29,761 bases of DNA, from positions 13,577 through 43,337 of the IMG/VR virus record IMGVR_UViG_3300013195_000005. The stretch is one strand, 5' to 3'. The notes beneath the pieces are model-generated. The model was given only the letters and a program-made list of their open reading frames with translations, did not search any database and was not told the DNA's origin. Below are positions 1-6,759 of the stretch, piece by piece. Positions within the stretch are counted from its first letter, which is position 1. Each line of letters begins with the position of its first letter. Position numbers and translations under genes: made by a program. This DNA comes from a virus.

Positions 1-509
1 GTGGTTATCGCCGGGTAATTTCTACACTCAAAGAGCAGTATGAAGTTATCATCTTGCCTGAACTTGAGGCTGATGATGCAATGGGTATTTATGCTACGGC
101 TAACCCTGGCAACATCATTGTCTCACCAGACAAGGACATGCGCCAGATACCTGGCAAGCTGTACAACATGGATGAGGTTATGACCATTACACCTGAACAA
201 GGTATGCAATGGCATCTTATTCAGACACTTGCAGGTGATCAGACGGATGGTTATAGCGGTGTTCCTGGCATCGGTGTCAAGCGTGCAGTCTCCTTGTTTG
301 AAGAGGATGGTTACACATGGGATACTGTTGTCAAAGCTTTCGCTTCAAAAAATTTAGATGAAGAGGTAGCCTTGACCAATGCACGACTCGCACGCATTCT
401 TACACACGAAAATTATGACGCAACAACAAGAACCGTCATACCCTGGTGTCCCACCGATGCCAGTATTGGAGCTGACAATGGAGCAGAGTTTCAAGCTAAG
501 ACGGCTTGA
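1..509 (+). CDS. 5'-3' exonuclease, T7 gp6-like (5' truncated)
   Basis: The reading frame is open from the window edge (first full codon at base 3), so the N-terminus is missing and about 168 residues remain. Visible motifs belong to the FEN/5'-nuclease family: ELEADDAMG (acidic metal-site cluster), SPDKDMRQIPG, and LAGDQTDGYSGVPGIGVKRA, which combines an acidic motif with the helix-hairpin-helix DNA-binding loop. In T7, gp6 degrades host DNA to supply nucleotides and removes RNA primers. The position at the head of a nucleotide-metabolism block fits this role. The conserved C-terminal part (ARLARILTHENYD) is followed by a short divergent tail whose DNA also encodes the start of the next gene in another frame. 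The TTG at 54 is an internal Leu codon, not the start. Identity is secure; only the truncation limits description. Confidence 0.93.
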   Translation, partial: GYRRVISTLKEQYEVIILPELEADDAMGIYATANPGNIIVSPDKDMRQIPGKLYNMDEVMTITPEQGMQWHLIQTLAGDQTDGYSGVPGIGVKRAVSLFEEDGYTWDTVVKAFASKNLDEEVALTNARLARILTHENYDATTRTVIPWCPTDASIGADNGAEFQAKTA

Positions 510-654
510 GGATCTGCTTCCAGCAGCTGACAAAGACGACATCATCACATTATTTTTAGCACTACAGAAGCAGAACTTCTGCCTTAGTAACACCGTATCA
601 AACCTAGTCAAAAAGTGGCCAACTCACCACCCCACTACACCCGAGGAAACATAG
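415..654 (+). CDS. nblA: NblA-like phycobilisome degradation adaptor (candidate)
   Basis: This 79-residue protein overlaps the exonuclease 3' end by 95 bases in another frame. Its core (residues about 18-68) can be laid without gaps on cyanobacterial NblA as I remember it: LTMEQSFKLRR matches the NblA start (L-[ST]-x-EQ-x-F-x-L), a DD/LF segment follows in the middle helix, and NLVKKW matches the C-terminal helix with the L-x-K spacing implicated in phycobiliprotein binding. NblA is a small helical dimer that links phycobilisomes to the Clp protease. Freshwater cyanophages and some uncultured marine cyanophages are known to carry it. ATG 415 gives a proline-rich leader; ATG 457 would give 65 residues, closer to the usual NblA length of about 60. 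Neither start has a clear ribosome site. The homology is by eye, so this is a strong candidate rather than a proven nblA. Confidence 0.62.
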   Translation: MTQQQEPSYPGVPPMPVLELTMEQSFKLRRLEDLLPAADKDDIITLFLALQKQNFCLSNTVSNLVKKWPTHHPTTPEET

Positions 655-896
655 AAGTCTGGGATTTCATTAGAGATCAGCAGCTCAACTACCACCTTGG
701 CAATGCAATCAAATACATTTGCCGCGCTGGCTACAAGGACAGCAAGGTAGATGATCTTAAAAAAGCTATCCACTATCTTGAAAATGAACTCCTACATACA
801 CACGAGCCTGCTCGATCAGGCGGAGCACTTTCGATCTGCGTACAACCTGACTCCTGGGAAGGAACACCGGACTACACAGAAGACTTTGATCGATGA
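615..896 (+). CDS. DUF3310 family protein (nucleotide-metabolism associated)
   Basis: This 93-residue protein starts at GTG 615 inside the 3' end of the preceding gene. Residues 6-60 carry the DUF3310 signature: HYTRGNIEVWDFI, then LGNAIKYICRAGYKD, then DDLKKAIHYLENEL. The same domain occurs in T7 gp1.7, which has been described as a nucleotide kinase, but the short cyanophage versions have no proven activity. The last 30 residues are divergent and overlap the start of the MazG-like gene. The overlap chain exonuclease, NblA-like, DUF3310, MazG, ribonucleotide reductase suggests co-translation and a shared role in nucleotide supply. The GTG start is chosen because the domain begins immediately after it and no in-frame ATG precedes it in a sensible place. 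Family assignment is confident, biochemical role is not. Confidence 0.85.
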   Translation: MANSPPHYTRGNIEVWDFIRDQQLNYHLGNAIKYICRAGYKDSKVDDLKKAIHYLENELLHTHEPARSGGALSICVQPDSWEGTPDYTEDFDR

Positions 897-1155
897 GGAA
901 TGGTCAGAGTTCCATGAAGCATACCATTTAAAAGATGAGTGTGAACAACTCAAGGAACTTGCCGACCTAGTGTATGTATGTTTTCAATTTGCTGCATCAC
1001 AAGAGTGGGATCTCGATGAAGCTATGCACAGAGTACACGCTTCTAATATGTCTAAGCTTGGTGAAGATGGCAAACCTATCTACCGAGACGACGGTAAGGT
1101 TCTAAAAGGACCGAACTACAAACCACCTACATTGAACGATCTAATTCTTAAATGA
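784..1155 (+). CDS. MazG-like / PRA-PH type NTP pyrophosphohydrolase
   Basis: This is a 123-residue all-alpha NTP pyrophosphohydrolase. The family's metal-binding signature is visible as DEEWSEFHEAY (EExxE) followed by KELADLVYV (ExxD) one helix later. The C-terminal half has the phage-typical pattern HASNMSKLGEDGKP, DGKVLKGPNY and a closing proline-rich strand. Such enzymes hydrolyse (d)NTPs to monophosphates; in phages they are thought to adjust nucleotide pools or alarmone levels, which remains a proposal. I chose ATG 784 (MNSYIHTSLLDQAEHF) over ATG 751 because the upstream 11 residues lie within the DUF3310 gene and look like shadow sequence. It ends in an ATGA overlap with the reductase large subunit. 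This is not the MazG type with the longer two-domain layout of E. coli. Confidence 0.86.
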   Translation: MNSYIHTSLLDQAEHFRSAYNLTPGKEHRTTQKTLIDEEWSEFHEAYHLKDECEQLKELADLVYVCFQFAASQEWDLDEAMHRVHASNMSKLGEDGKPIYRDDGKVLKGPNYKPPTLNDLILK

Positions 1156-2528
1156 CCACCTCTTATATCTCACGCACTGGACGTGTACAATCGTGGCTTG
1201 ACAATCCTGAGTCACGGCTTCCAGTATCATGCACAGTCTTTGTAGTCGAAGATTCGATGGAAGGTCCAGAGGGTATTGAAGCCAGCTGGAGGTTTGCTAG
1301 TCACGCTCTACGTAATGGAGCTGGTGTTGCTATCCACTTGTCGAAGCTGCGACCCAAAGGAACCGAAACAGTTAAAGGAAACGATAGGCTTGTTGCAAGC
1401 GGACCAGTCTCCTTTGGCAAAATCTTCTCAACGCTCAATGAAATTCTCAGGCGGGGTGGCACCTATCGGAACGGTGCAATTGTGTTGCATTTGGATTTAT
1501 CTCATCCTGATGCCCTTGACTTTATTACTGCTTCTCGATCCGATTTACCTTGGGTCAAGCGATGCATCAACATCACCCCCGACTGGTGGGAAAGGTGTAC
1601 GTTTAAGGAGGAACTCCTCTACGGAATTAAATCCGGTGACATTTGGCTCAACAAAGTAAAGTACGATGAAGACAACAAACGAATCCGAGGAAATGTATGC
1701 CTCGAAGTATACTTGCCCTCACGAGGAACGTGCCTCTTGCAGCATATCAATCTCGGTGCCTGTGAGTTCGACGACATCCCAACAGCTTTCAGTGAAGGTA
1801 TGTCCCAACTGTGCGATCTCCATAGCAAAACAGGTGTTGGATCAACTGGCGAATACCTCCCAGCTGCAACCGATCGACAAGTGGGACTTGGAGTACTCGG
1901 ACTTGCAAACCTTCTTCGGCGGTACGGAGTAACCTACGAGCAGTTCGGTGTTGCCTTGGAGCAGTACCTGGATGGTGAGATGGTGAAGACTCCTGCCTTT
2001 GAGCTGGTTGTACAGCTTGGATTGGGTATTGATTTGGCTGCTAGCATTGCACGTGGAAACAATATGGTACGTGCCTTTGCTATTGCACCGACTGCATCCT
2101 GCAGTTACCGCAGCAAAGACTTAGATGGGTACACCTGTACCCCAGAGATTGCACCTCCTATCAGCCGTACGGTTGACCGGGATAGCGATACATTTGGTGT
2201 ACAAACATATGATTATGGCGATGTAGAGATCGCTAGTGAAGTCGGTTGGGACAATTACAAGCGTGTTGCTGATGGCATCATGCGATTGTTCGATCGTACG
2301 GGACTTCTTCACGGGTATAGCTTCAACAGTTGGAGTGATGTCGTCACATATGACGAAGCCTTTATCGAAGAGTGGTTGGAATCTCCGCAAACCTCCCTTT
2401 ACTACAGTTTGCAAGTCATGGCTGACACTCAAGATAAGTCTGATGTGTATGCAGCACTTCAAGATGATGCTGATGACCTTCTTGCAGACATACTAAATAA
2501 AGAACTCGAATGTGACTGTCAAGAATGA
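1152..2528 (+). CDS. Ribonucleotide reductase, class I large (alpha) subunit, compact cyanophage type
   Basis: At 458 residues this is far shorter than the usual 700-800 and has no ATP-cone domain. The catalytic set is present: Cys27 in VSCTVF (equivalent of E. coli Cys225), Cys183 and Glu185 in NVCLEVYLPS (Cys439/Glu441), Cys194 (Cys462), the RQVGLGVLGLANLL helix, and the APTASCS loop. The adjacent tyrosine pair in SLYYSLQV (Tyr417-Tyr418) corresponds to the radical-transfer Tyr730-Tyr731 pair of class I enzymes, and the C-terminal CDC carries the cysteines used for re-reduction. The enzyme makes deoxyribonucleotides for phage DNA synthesis. Related podovirus enzymes (P-SSP7) were once called class II; the tyrosine pair and the downstream small subunit support class I. 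Lack of an ATP cone means no classical dATP overall-activity control. ATGA overlap joins it to the next gene. Confidence 0.92.
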   Translation: MTTSYISRTGRVQSWLDNPESRLPVSCTVFVVEDSMEGPEGIEASWRFASHALRNGAGVAIHLSKLRPKGTETVKGNDRLVASGPVSFGKIFSTLNEILRRGGTYRNGAIVLHLDLSHPDALDFITASRSDLPWVKRCINITPDWWERCTFKEELLYGIKSGDIWLNKVKYDEDNKRIRGNVCLEVYLPSRGTCLLQHINLGACEFDDIPTAFSEGMSQLCDLHSKTGVGSTGEYLPAATDRQVGLGVLGLANLLRRYGVTYEQFGVALEQYLDGEMVKTPAFELVVQLGLGIDLAASIARGNNMVRAFAIAPTASCSYRSKDLDGYTCTPEIAPPISRTVDRDSDTFGVQTYDYGDVEIASEVGWDNYKRVADGIMRLFDRTGLLHGYSFNSWSDVVTYDEAFIEEWLESPQTSLYYSLQVMADTQDKSDVYAALQDDADDLLADILNKELECDCQE

Positions 2529-3241
2529 ACCCTTATGAAAAACTAATGGCGCGTAAGCGCAAGTGGACACCAGTACAAACTACAGCTGGTATCTGCAAAG
2601 AGGGTGCGGAGGAAACAATCTTCCGTGCTCTCGCACTCCGACACATGGAACTTCCTGTCGGAGATTTTATCACCGATGCACTAGAAAAGAATGTCCCTGC
2701 TGCGGCTCGCACGTTACTCGAATCAAACGTCAGAGATGAAGAAAACCATGACGTCGCTTTGGGTTACATTGCCAACGCTTACGGCACTGATGCCAAAGCT
2801 GAAAGGGAGGCGCTGGCGCTCCAAAAAGCGTGGATTGAGCATCCTGATCACACGATCACCAAGGCAATGGTTGCCGAGCGTGCGATCTTCTTTGTTCTAT
2901 TACCCTTCTTTCGTTTTTGTGGTGACGCTGGCATGCGCACGTGCAGCGCAGACATCTCAAGAGATGAACAAATACATGTGGCATGTAACTCGCTCGTATG
3001 CAAAGAGTTGGGGCTTGAGATCTCGCCGTCCTTGGATAAACTGAGGAAGGCTACAATTAACTGGGTCATGCAGCCTCTCAAGGTTGGTGCATCCGATAAA
3101 TATTTAGACAAAAAATTTTGGGTCGATTCTAGTGATCGGCTAATGTATGAGGGCAAAGCGCCCGAACTGTCTGCCACCCGTGCAGCTCGTATGCCTGCTT
3201 TTTTTGAACATGCAAATACAAACCTCCCCCAATACGCTTAA
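2525..3241 (+). CDS. Ribonucleotide reductase, class I small (beta) subunit
   Basis: This 238-residue ferritin-like protein starts within the stop of the alpha gene. Metal-ligand motifs are Glu72-x-x-His75 (DEENHD), Glu118 (VAERAIFF) and Glu148-x-x-His151 (SRDEQIHV, close to E. coli RDEALH). The first carboxylate is probably Glu42 or Glu30. The position seven residues after the first ExxH glutamate, which is the radical Tyr122 in E. coli, is Leu79 here if the alignment is ungapped, so a standard stable tyrosyl radical is not expected. Class I variants that lack this tyrosine hold the oxidant on the metal centre (for example Mn/Fe or Mn/Mn). A tyrosine near the C-terminus (Tyr237) could take part in radical transfer. 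It is shorter than typical beta subunits (320-380). Family assignment is firm; cofactor type is inference. Confidence 0.87.
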   Translation: MNPYEKLMARKRKWTPVQTTAGICKEGAEETIFRALALRHMELPVGDFITDALEKNVPAAARTLLESNVRDEENHDVALGYIANAYGTDAKAEREALALQKAWIEHPDHTITKAMVAERAIFFVLLPFFRFCGDAGMRTCSADISRDEQIHVACNSLVCKELGLEISPSLDKLRKATINWVMQPLKVGASDKYLDKKFWVDSSDRLMYEGKAPELSATRAARMPAFFEHANTNLPQYA

Positions 3242-3401
3242 CTTCGGTTTAACTGTAGACGCTCTAGTTGCTGAACTAGAGGATAGATTCCGGCTGACCA
3301 ATCCCAGTCCAGATACAAGTATCACTACGATCATGTATCAAGCAGGTCAGCGCAGTGTTGTGGACTGGATCAACTCACGTATTCAAAACGAGGAACTTTA
3401 A
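3210..3401 (+). CDS. Conserved small cyanophage protein, unknown function
   Basis: This 63-residue protein starts at ATG 3210 inside the last 32 bases of the reductase small subunit. I chose this start over ATG 3147 because the sequence between them is the shadow of the small subunit gene. The protein is mildly acidic with no membrane segment, signal peptide or cysteines. The stretch VDALVAELEDRF is a probable helix, and the C-terminal part QRSVVDWINSRIQNEEL looks like an amphipathic helix. It lies between the nucleotide block and the virion block, directly ahead of the gp7.3-like gene, so it could belong to either. I do not recognise a family with a known function. Confidence 0.72.
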   Translation: MQIQTSPNTLNFGLTVDALVAELEDRFRLTNPSPDTSITTIMYQAGQRSVVDWINSRIQNEEL

Positions 3402-3404
3402 AAA

Positions 3405-3749
3405 ATGAGCAGAGGAGATGGTGGCGCCGCTCGCCGAGCAAGGCGACGGGAAGAACGCGCACGTCGCGAAGCTGAAGAACGGGCACGGCGCGATGCCGAG
3501 CGTGCTCGTCGTGATATGATGAATCAAGAATCAGCAAACCAACAACGGATTGCACAGATTCAAGCACGCAATGAGCAGCAAGCTCAAGCTATGGAGGCAA
3601 CCATGGCAGCTAATGTTCAAAACCTGACGCAACGGCGTCCAACTACTATTCAACGTAAAAAGCGTAAGCGTCGTGGACAAGGCACACGAGGTCTTGACCG
3701 TCTTCGCATCGCAATGACCGAACAAGGTACTTCAACTAACTTAGGCTAA
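3405..3749 (+). CDS. T7 gp7.3-like small virion/tail assembly protein
   Basis: This 114-residue protein is extremely basic and helical. Residues 9-40 are almost pure Arg/Glu/Ala (RRAREREE-type repeats), residues 40-75 are Gln/Asn/Ala-rich, and residues 80-95 hold a KRKKRRG cluster. The C-terminal segment RGLDRLRIAMTEQGTSTNLG resembles the tail end of small podovirus virion proteins encoded just before the portal. T7 gene 7.3 has the same place and size and makes a protein needed for tail assembly and adsorption. The assignment rests on position, size and the C-terminal pattern; sequence similarity to T7 itself is weak. Its stop overlaps the portal start (TAATG), implying translational coupling. 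Confidence 0.6.
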   Translation: MSRGDGGAARRARRREERARREAEERARRDAERARRDMMNQESANQQRIAQIQARNEQQAQAMEATMAANVQNLTQRRPTTIQRKKRKRRGQGTRGLDRLRIAMTEQGTSTNLG

Positions 3750-5308
3750 TGAGCGCACGTAGCAGGTATGATCATCTAACCAGCTACCGTAATCATTTTC
3801 TTGACATTGCTGTTGAGTGTTCTGAACTGACCCTACCGTATCTTATCCAACGTGATGAGCTGCGACCTTCTCACAAGAACCTGCGTCAACCTTGGCAAAG
3901 TGTTGGCAGTAAAGCGGTAGTAACTCTAGCATCTAAACTGATGCTTGCGTTGCTGCCGCCGCAGACTGCCTTCTTCAAACTTCAGATGGATGATTCCAAG
4001 CTAGGCACCGAACTGCCTGCTGAGATCCGATCTGAACTTGACCTGAGCTTTGCTAAGATGGAGCGCATGGTGATGGATTCGATTGCCGCCTCTGGTGATC
4101 GTGTTGCCGTACACCAAGCTATCAAGCATCTTGTGGTCGGTGGTAACGCCCTGTTGTATATGGGTAAGGAAGGGATCAAGCACTACCCACTCAACCGTTA
4201 TGTTGTAGAACGTGATGGTAACGGTAACATAATTGAGATCGTAACCAAAGAATTAATTAACAAACAGCTCCTACCTAAGGAGTTTCAAGAACTGAAAGCC
4301 AGGGAAACTGTAGCCCTTGGTAGTAACACAAATGACGTTGAGATCTATACTCACGTCAAGCTAGACAACAATCGTTGGGTCTGGCATCAAGAAGCTTTTG
4401 ACAAACTAATCCCCAACACTGATGGTAAGGCACCTAAGGATGCCAACCCTTGGTTGGTTCTTCGATTCAACTCTGTTGATGGTGAGAACTACGGACGTGG
4501 ACGGGTTGAAGAATTCTTGGGTGATTTCAAGTCACTCAACGCACTGTCACAAGCTATGGTAGAAGGCTCTGCAAGTGCTGCTAAGGTAGTGTTTGTTGTC
4601 AGTCCTTCCTCCATGACCAAGCCGCAAACTATTGCGCAGGCTGGTAATGGAGCTATCGTTCAAGGTCGCCCTGAAGACATCGGTGTTATCCAAGTTGGTA
4701 AGACTGCTGACTTCTCGACTGCTATGCAGATGATGCAGAATCTTGAACGACGTTTGTTGGAGGCATTCCTTGTGTTGAACGTGCGTCAATCAGAACGCAC
4801 TACAGCTGAGGAAGTACGACTGACACAACTGGAACTTGAACAACAACTTGGTGGACTGTTCAGTCTGCTGACTGTTGAGTTCTTGGTTCCCTACCTTAAC
4901 CGTAAACTGTTGGTCCTGTCACGTAGTGGTCAGCTGCCTAAGTATCCTAAGGATCTGGTACGACCTACTATTGTTGCAGGTATCAACGCACTAGGCCGCG
5001 GCCAAGATCGTGAGTCTTTGACTGCATTCATTACGACTGTTGCACAAACACTTGGACCTGAAGCTCTGATGAAGTTCATCAATGCTGACGAGGCTATCAA
5101 GCGTCTGGCAGCAGCACAAGGTATTGATGTTCTCAACCTTGTTAAGAGTATGGATGACCAGCAAGCTGAAGCCGATGCTGCTGCTCAACAAGAGCAGGAA
5201 CTGGCGCAGATGCAGATGGCACCTCAGTTACTCAAAACTCCTATGATGGATCCATCTAAAAACCCTAACGCCGAAGCTATGTTGTCGGAGGCAATCTCAC
5301 CCGAATAA
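3749..5308 (+). CDS. Portal (head-tail connector) protein, T7 gp8-like
   Basis: The 519-residue length is close to T7 gp8 (536). The N-terminus has the podovirus portal pattern: ARSRYDHLTSYRNHFLDIA, then TLPYLIQRDEL, then QPWQSVGSKAVVTLASKLML followed by LLPPQTAFFKL. The mid-region contains the wing and crown segments, including YGRGRVEEFLGDFKSLNALS and ERTTAEEVRLTQLELEQQLGG, both typical of this family. The C-terminus is Gln/Ala/Glu-rich. Twelve copies form the ring at the unique capsid vertex through which DNA is packaged and ejected, and to which the gp11 and gp12 tail proteins attach. It is followed after six bases by the scaffold gene, as in T7 (genes 8-9). Confidence 0.96.
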   Translation: MSARSRYDHLTSYRNHFLDIAVECSELTLPYLIQRDELRPSHKNLRQPWQSVGSKAVVTLASKLMLALLPPQTAFFKLQMDDSKLGTELPAEIRSELDLSFAKMERMVMDSIAASGDRVAVHQAIKHLVVGGNALLYMGKEGIKHYPLNRYVVERDGNGNIIEIVTKELINKQLLPKEFQELKARETVALGSNTNDVEIYTHVKLDNNRWVWHQEAFDKLIPNTDGKAPKDANPWLVLRFNSVDGENYGRGRVEEFLGDFKSLNALSQAMVEGSASAAKVVFVVSPSSMTKPQTIAQAGNGAIVQGRPEDIGVIQVGKTADFSTAMQMMQNLERRLLEAFLVLNVRQSERTTAEEVRLTQLELEQQLGGLFSLLTVEFLVPYLNRKLLVLSRSGQLPKYPKDLVRPTIVAGINALGRGQDRESLTAFITTVAQTLGPEALMKFINADEAIKRLAAAQGIDVLNLVKSMDDQQAEADAAAQQEQELAQMQMAPQLLKTPMMDPSKNPNAEAMLSEAISPE

Positions 5309-5314
5309 TAATCT

Positions 5315-6097
5315 ATGGCTGAACTACTCACCTACGATCCTAGTAACGACCCACAAGCAATTCAAATCGCTGAAGAGCGGGACGCCGAGACCCTTGCTGT
5401 CGGTCAAGCAATGGAAGATGCACAAAACAACCTGCTTGCAGGTAAGTATAAAAGTGCACAGGATCTAGAAAAAGCTTACATTGAGCTGCAACAAAAACTC
5501 GGATCAAATGATCAGCAAGCCGAACCCCAGCAAGAAAATACGACTCAACCAGAGTCTGAATCCAATCCAACGTTTGACCTATTCGATTCCATTGATGATG
5601 AGATGTCAGATGGTGGTCAACTCAGCGAAGCTTCGATTGAGAAACTCACTGCAATGGATAGTAAAGATCTTGTTGATGCGTATTTTAAGTATCAAGACAC
5701 TCTAGAAGATGGTGCTCCTGTTGGAGGGAGAGAACTATCTGACAGTGAAGTATCTGCTATCTTCGATAGTGTTGGTGGTGAAACGCAGTATCAACGGATG
5801 ACTGCGTGGGCTGCTGAAAACCTTGACCCTACATTAGTTGATGCATTTGACAACGTTATCGAAAGCGGTGATGTTGCTACAATCAACTTGATGCTGAAGG
5901 GTCTTCAATCACAATACAAGGACAACGTGGGCTACGAAAACAACATGATTCAAGGTAAACCTGCTCAAGCGGTAAACGGTTATCGTAGTCAAGCCGAAGT
6001 CGTGCGTGACATGAACGACCCTCGCTACGATCGTGACCCTGCTTATCGGCAGGAGATCATGAACAAACTTGCTAATTCACCTGGTCTTAACTTCTGA
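5315..6097 (+). CDS. Capsid assembly scaffolding protein, T7 gp9-like
   Basis: This 260-residue acidic protein sits directly after the portal gene and before the capsid gene, the T7 gene 9 position (T7 gp9 is about 307 residues). It is rich in Glu, Asp and Gln. Residues 15-55 and 95-125 read as helices (for example AGKYKSAQDLEKAYIELQQKLG, split here by its natural helix caps), a middle stretch of Gln/Pro/Ser/Glu is likely disordered, and the C-terminus NDPRYDRDPAYRQEIMNKL is a helix-rich segment typical of phage scaffolds, which bind the capsid protein through their C-termini. Scaffolds guide procapsid assembly and are then lost. There are no cysteines or membrane segments. The TGATG junction couples it to hli. 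Confidence 0.88.
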   Translation: MAELLTYDPSNDPQAIQIAEERDAETLAVGQAMEDAQNNLLAGKYKSAQDLEKAYIELQQKLGSNDQQAEPQQENTTQPESESNPTFDLFDSIDDEMSDGGQLSEASIEKLTAMDSKDLVDAYFKYQDTLEDGAPVGGRELSDSEVSAIFDSVGGETQYQRMTAWAAENLDPTLVDAFDNVIESGDVATINLMLKGLQSQYKDNVGYENNMIQGKPAQAVNGYRSQAEVVRDMNDPRYDRDPAYRQEIMNKLANSPGLNF

Positions 6098-6288
6098 TGT
6101 CTACTGTTATTGAAGACGGTGGACGGACAAACATTTACGCAAAGGAACCACCCATGTACATTGACGAGAACTCTATTCCTCACAACGAAAAGGCTGAACG
6201 ACTCAACGGACGTCTTGCTATGCTTGGCGTCATTGCTGCAATCGGTTCGTACGCTGTGACTGGTCAACTTATCCCCGGAGTCTGGTAA
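6097..6288 (+). CDS. hli: High-light inducible protein (Hli), chlorophyll-binding
   Basis: This 63-residue protein contains the Hli/CAB signature in residues 30-60: KAERLNGRLAMLGVIAAIGS (ExxNGRxAM with the conserved Glu, Asn and Arg that bind chlorophyll), followed by YAVTGQLIPGVW at the end of its single transmembrane helix. Hli proteins sit in the thylakoid membrane, bind chlorophyll and carotenoid, and protect photosystem II and its assembly intermediates from excess light. The N-terminal 28 residues are the usual phage leader. It is placed between scaffold and psbA exactly as in P-SSP7-type cyanopodoviruses, so both photosynthesis genes would be transcribed with the capsid genes. TAATG overlap leads to a tiny basic ORF. 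Confidence 0.95.
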   Translation: MSTVIEDGGRTNIYAKEPPMYIDENSIPHNEKAERLNGRLAMLGVIAAIGSYAVTGQLIPGVW

Positions 6289-6362
6289 TGCCTTACGGTC
6301 CCGGTACCTACGGCAAGCCCGTAAAAAAAGGTACCAAGAAAAAAGGTGGCAAAAAAAAGTAA
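6288..6362 (+). CDS. Tiny basic protein MPYGPGTYG family (24 aa)
   Basis: This 24-residue ORF starts in the TAATG overlap with hli and ends after the next gene has begun. It reads MPYGPGTYGKPVKKGTKKK followed by GGKKK: a Tyr/Gly/Pro head and a lysine-rich tail. Many phages encode tiny proteins with a near-identical MPYGxGTYG head and a basic tail close to structural genes, so I consider it real despite its length. Function is unknown; the charge suggests nucleic-acid or capsid-interior binding, which is inference. Tight overlaps on both sides argue for translation as part of the hli-capsid transcript. Confidence 0.68.
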   Translation: MPYGPGTYGKPVKKGTKKKGGKKK

Positions 6363-6597
6363 ACGCAAGAATGTCAGTCTAAAGATTGGCAAGCACAAAT
6401 CGAGGTCCGGTGGCTTGACAGCTGCCGGTCGTCGTAAATACAACCGAGAAACAGGATCAAACCTCAAGGCACCTCAGCCTGGTGGTGGTCCTCGTAAGCG
6501 GTCCTTCTGCGCTAGAATGAAAGGTGTAAAAGGTCCGATGCGTAAAAACGGTAAGCCAACCCGTAAAGCCTTGGCACTACGCAAATGGAAATGCTAA
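6346..6597 (+). CDS. DUF6321-like small basic phage protein
   Basis: This 83-residue, strongly basic protein carries a pattern seen across many phages: RSGGLTAAGRRKYNRETGSN, then LKAPQPGG, then RKRSFCARMKGVKGPM, ending RKALALRKWKC. I recall this pattern as DUF6321. Two cysteines occur, in FCARM and at the very C-terminus. No enzymatic residues stand out. The protein is followed by another tiny basic gene by an ATGA-type overlap (stop 6595-6597, next start 6597). Given the charge and the neighbours it may bind DNA or act during head assembly, but nothing in the sequence proves this. Confidence 0.78.
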   Translation: MAKKSKRKNVSLKIGKHKSRSGGLTAAGRRKYNRETGSNLKAPQPGGGPRKRSFCARMKGVKGPMRKNGKPTRKALALRKWKC

Positions 6598-6749
6598 TGA
6601 AACAAAAACGTGGTCTTTATGCAAACATCCATGCTAAGCGTAAGCGTATTGCTGCTGGGTCTGGTGAAAAAATGAGGAAGCCTGGGTCTAAAGGAGCACC
6701 CACGGCTGCTAACTTCAAACGCTCCGCTAAAACTGCTAAAAAATCTTAA
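6597..6749 (+). CDS. Small basic phage protein, RGLYANIHAKRKRI family (50 aa)
   Basis: This 50-residue ORF begins at the ATG that overlaps the stop of the preceding gene. It reads RGLYANIHAKRKRIAAGSGE then KMRKPGSKGAPTAANF and a Lys/Ala tail. The same pattern accompanies the preceding basic family in many unrelated phages, often beside capsid or terminase genes, which supports it as a real gene despite its small size. About one third of its residues are Lys or Arg. The function is unknown. The run 6288-6749 therefore encodes three consecutive tiny basic proteins. Confidence 0.75.
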   Translation: MKQKRGLYANIHAKRKRIAAGSGEKMRKPGSKGAPTAANFKRSAKTAKKS

Positions 6750-6759
6750 CTCTAATCTA

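Noticed and set aside
1152-2528. Class II (B12-dependent) ribonucleotide reductase
   Set aside because: The Tyr-Tyr radical-transfer pair and an adjacent ferritin-like small subunit indicate class I, despite the compact size.
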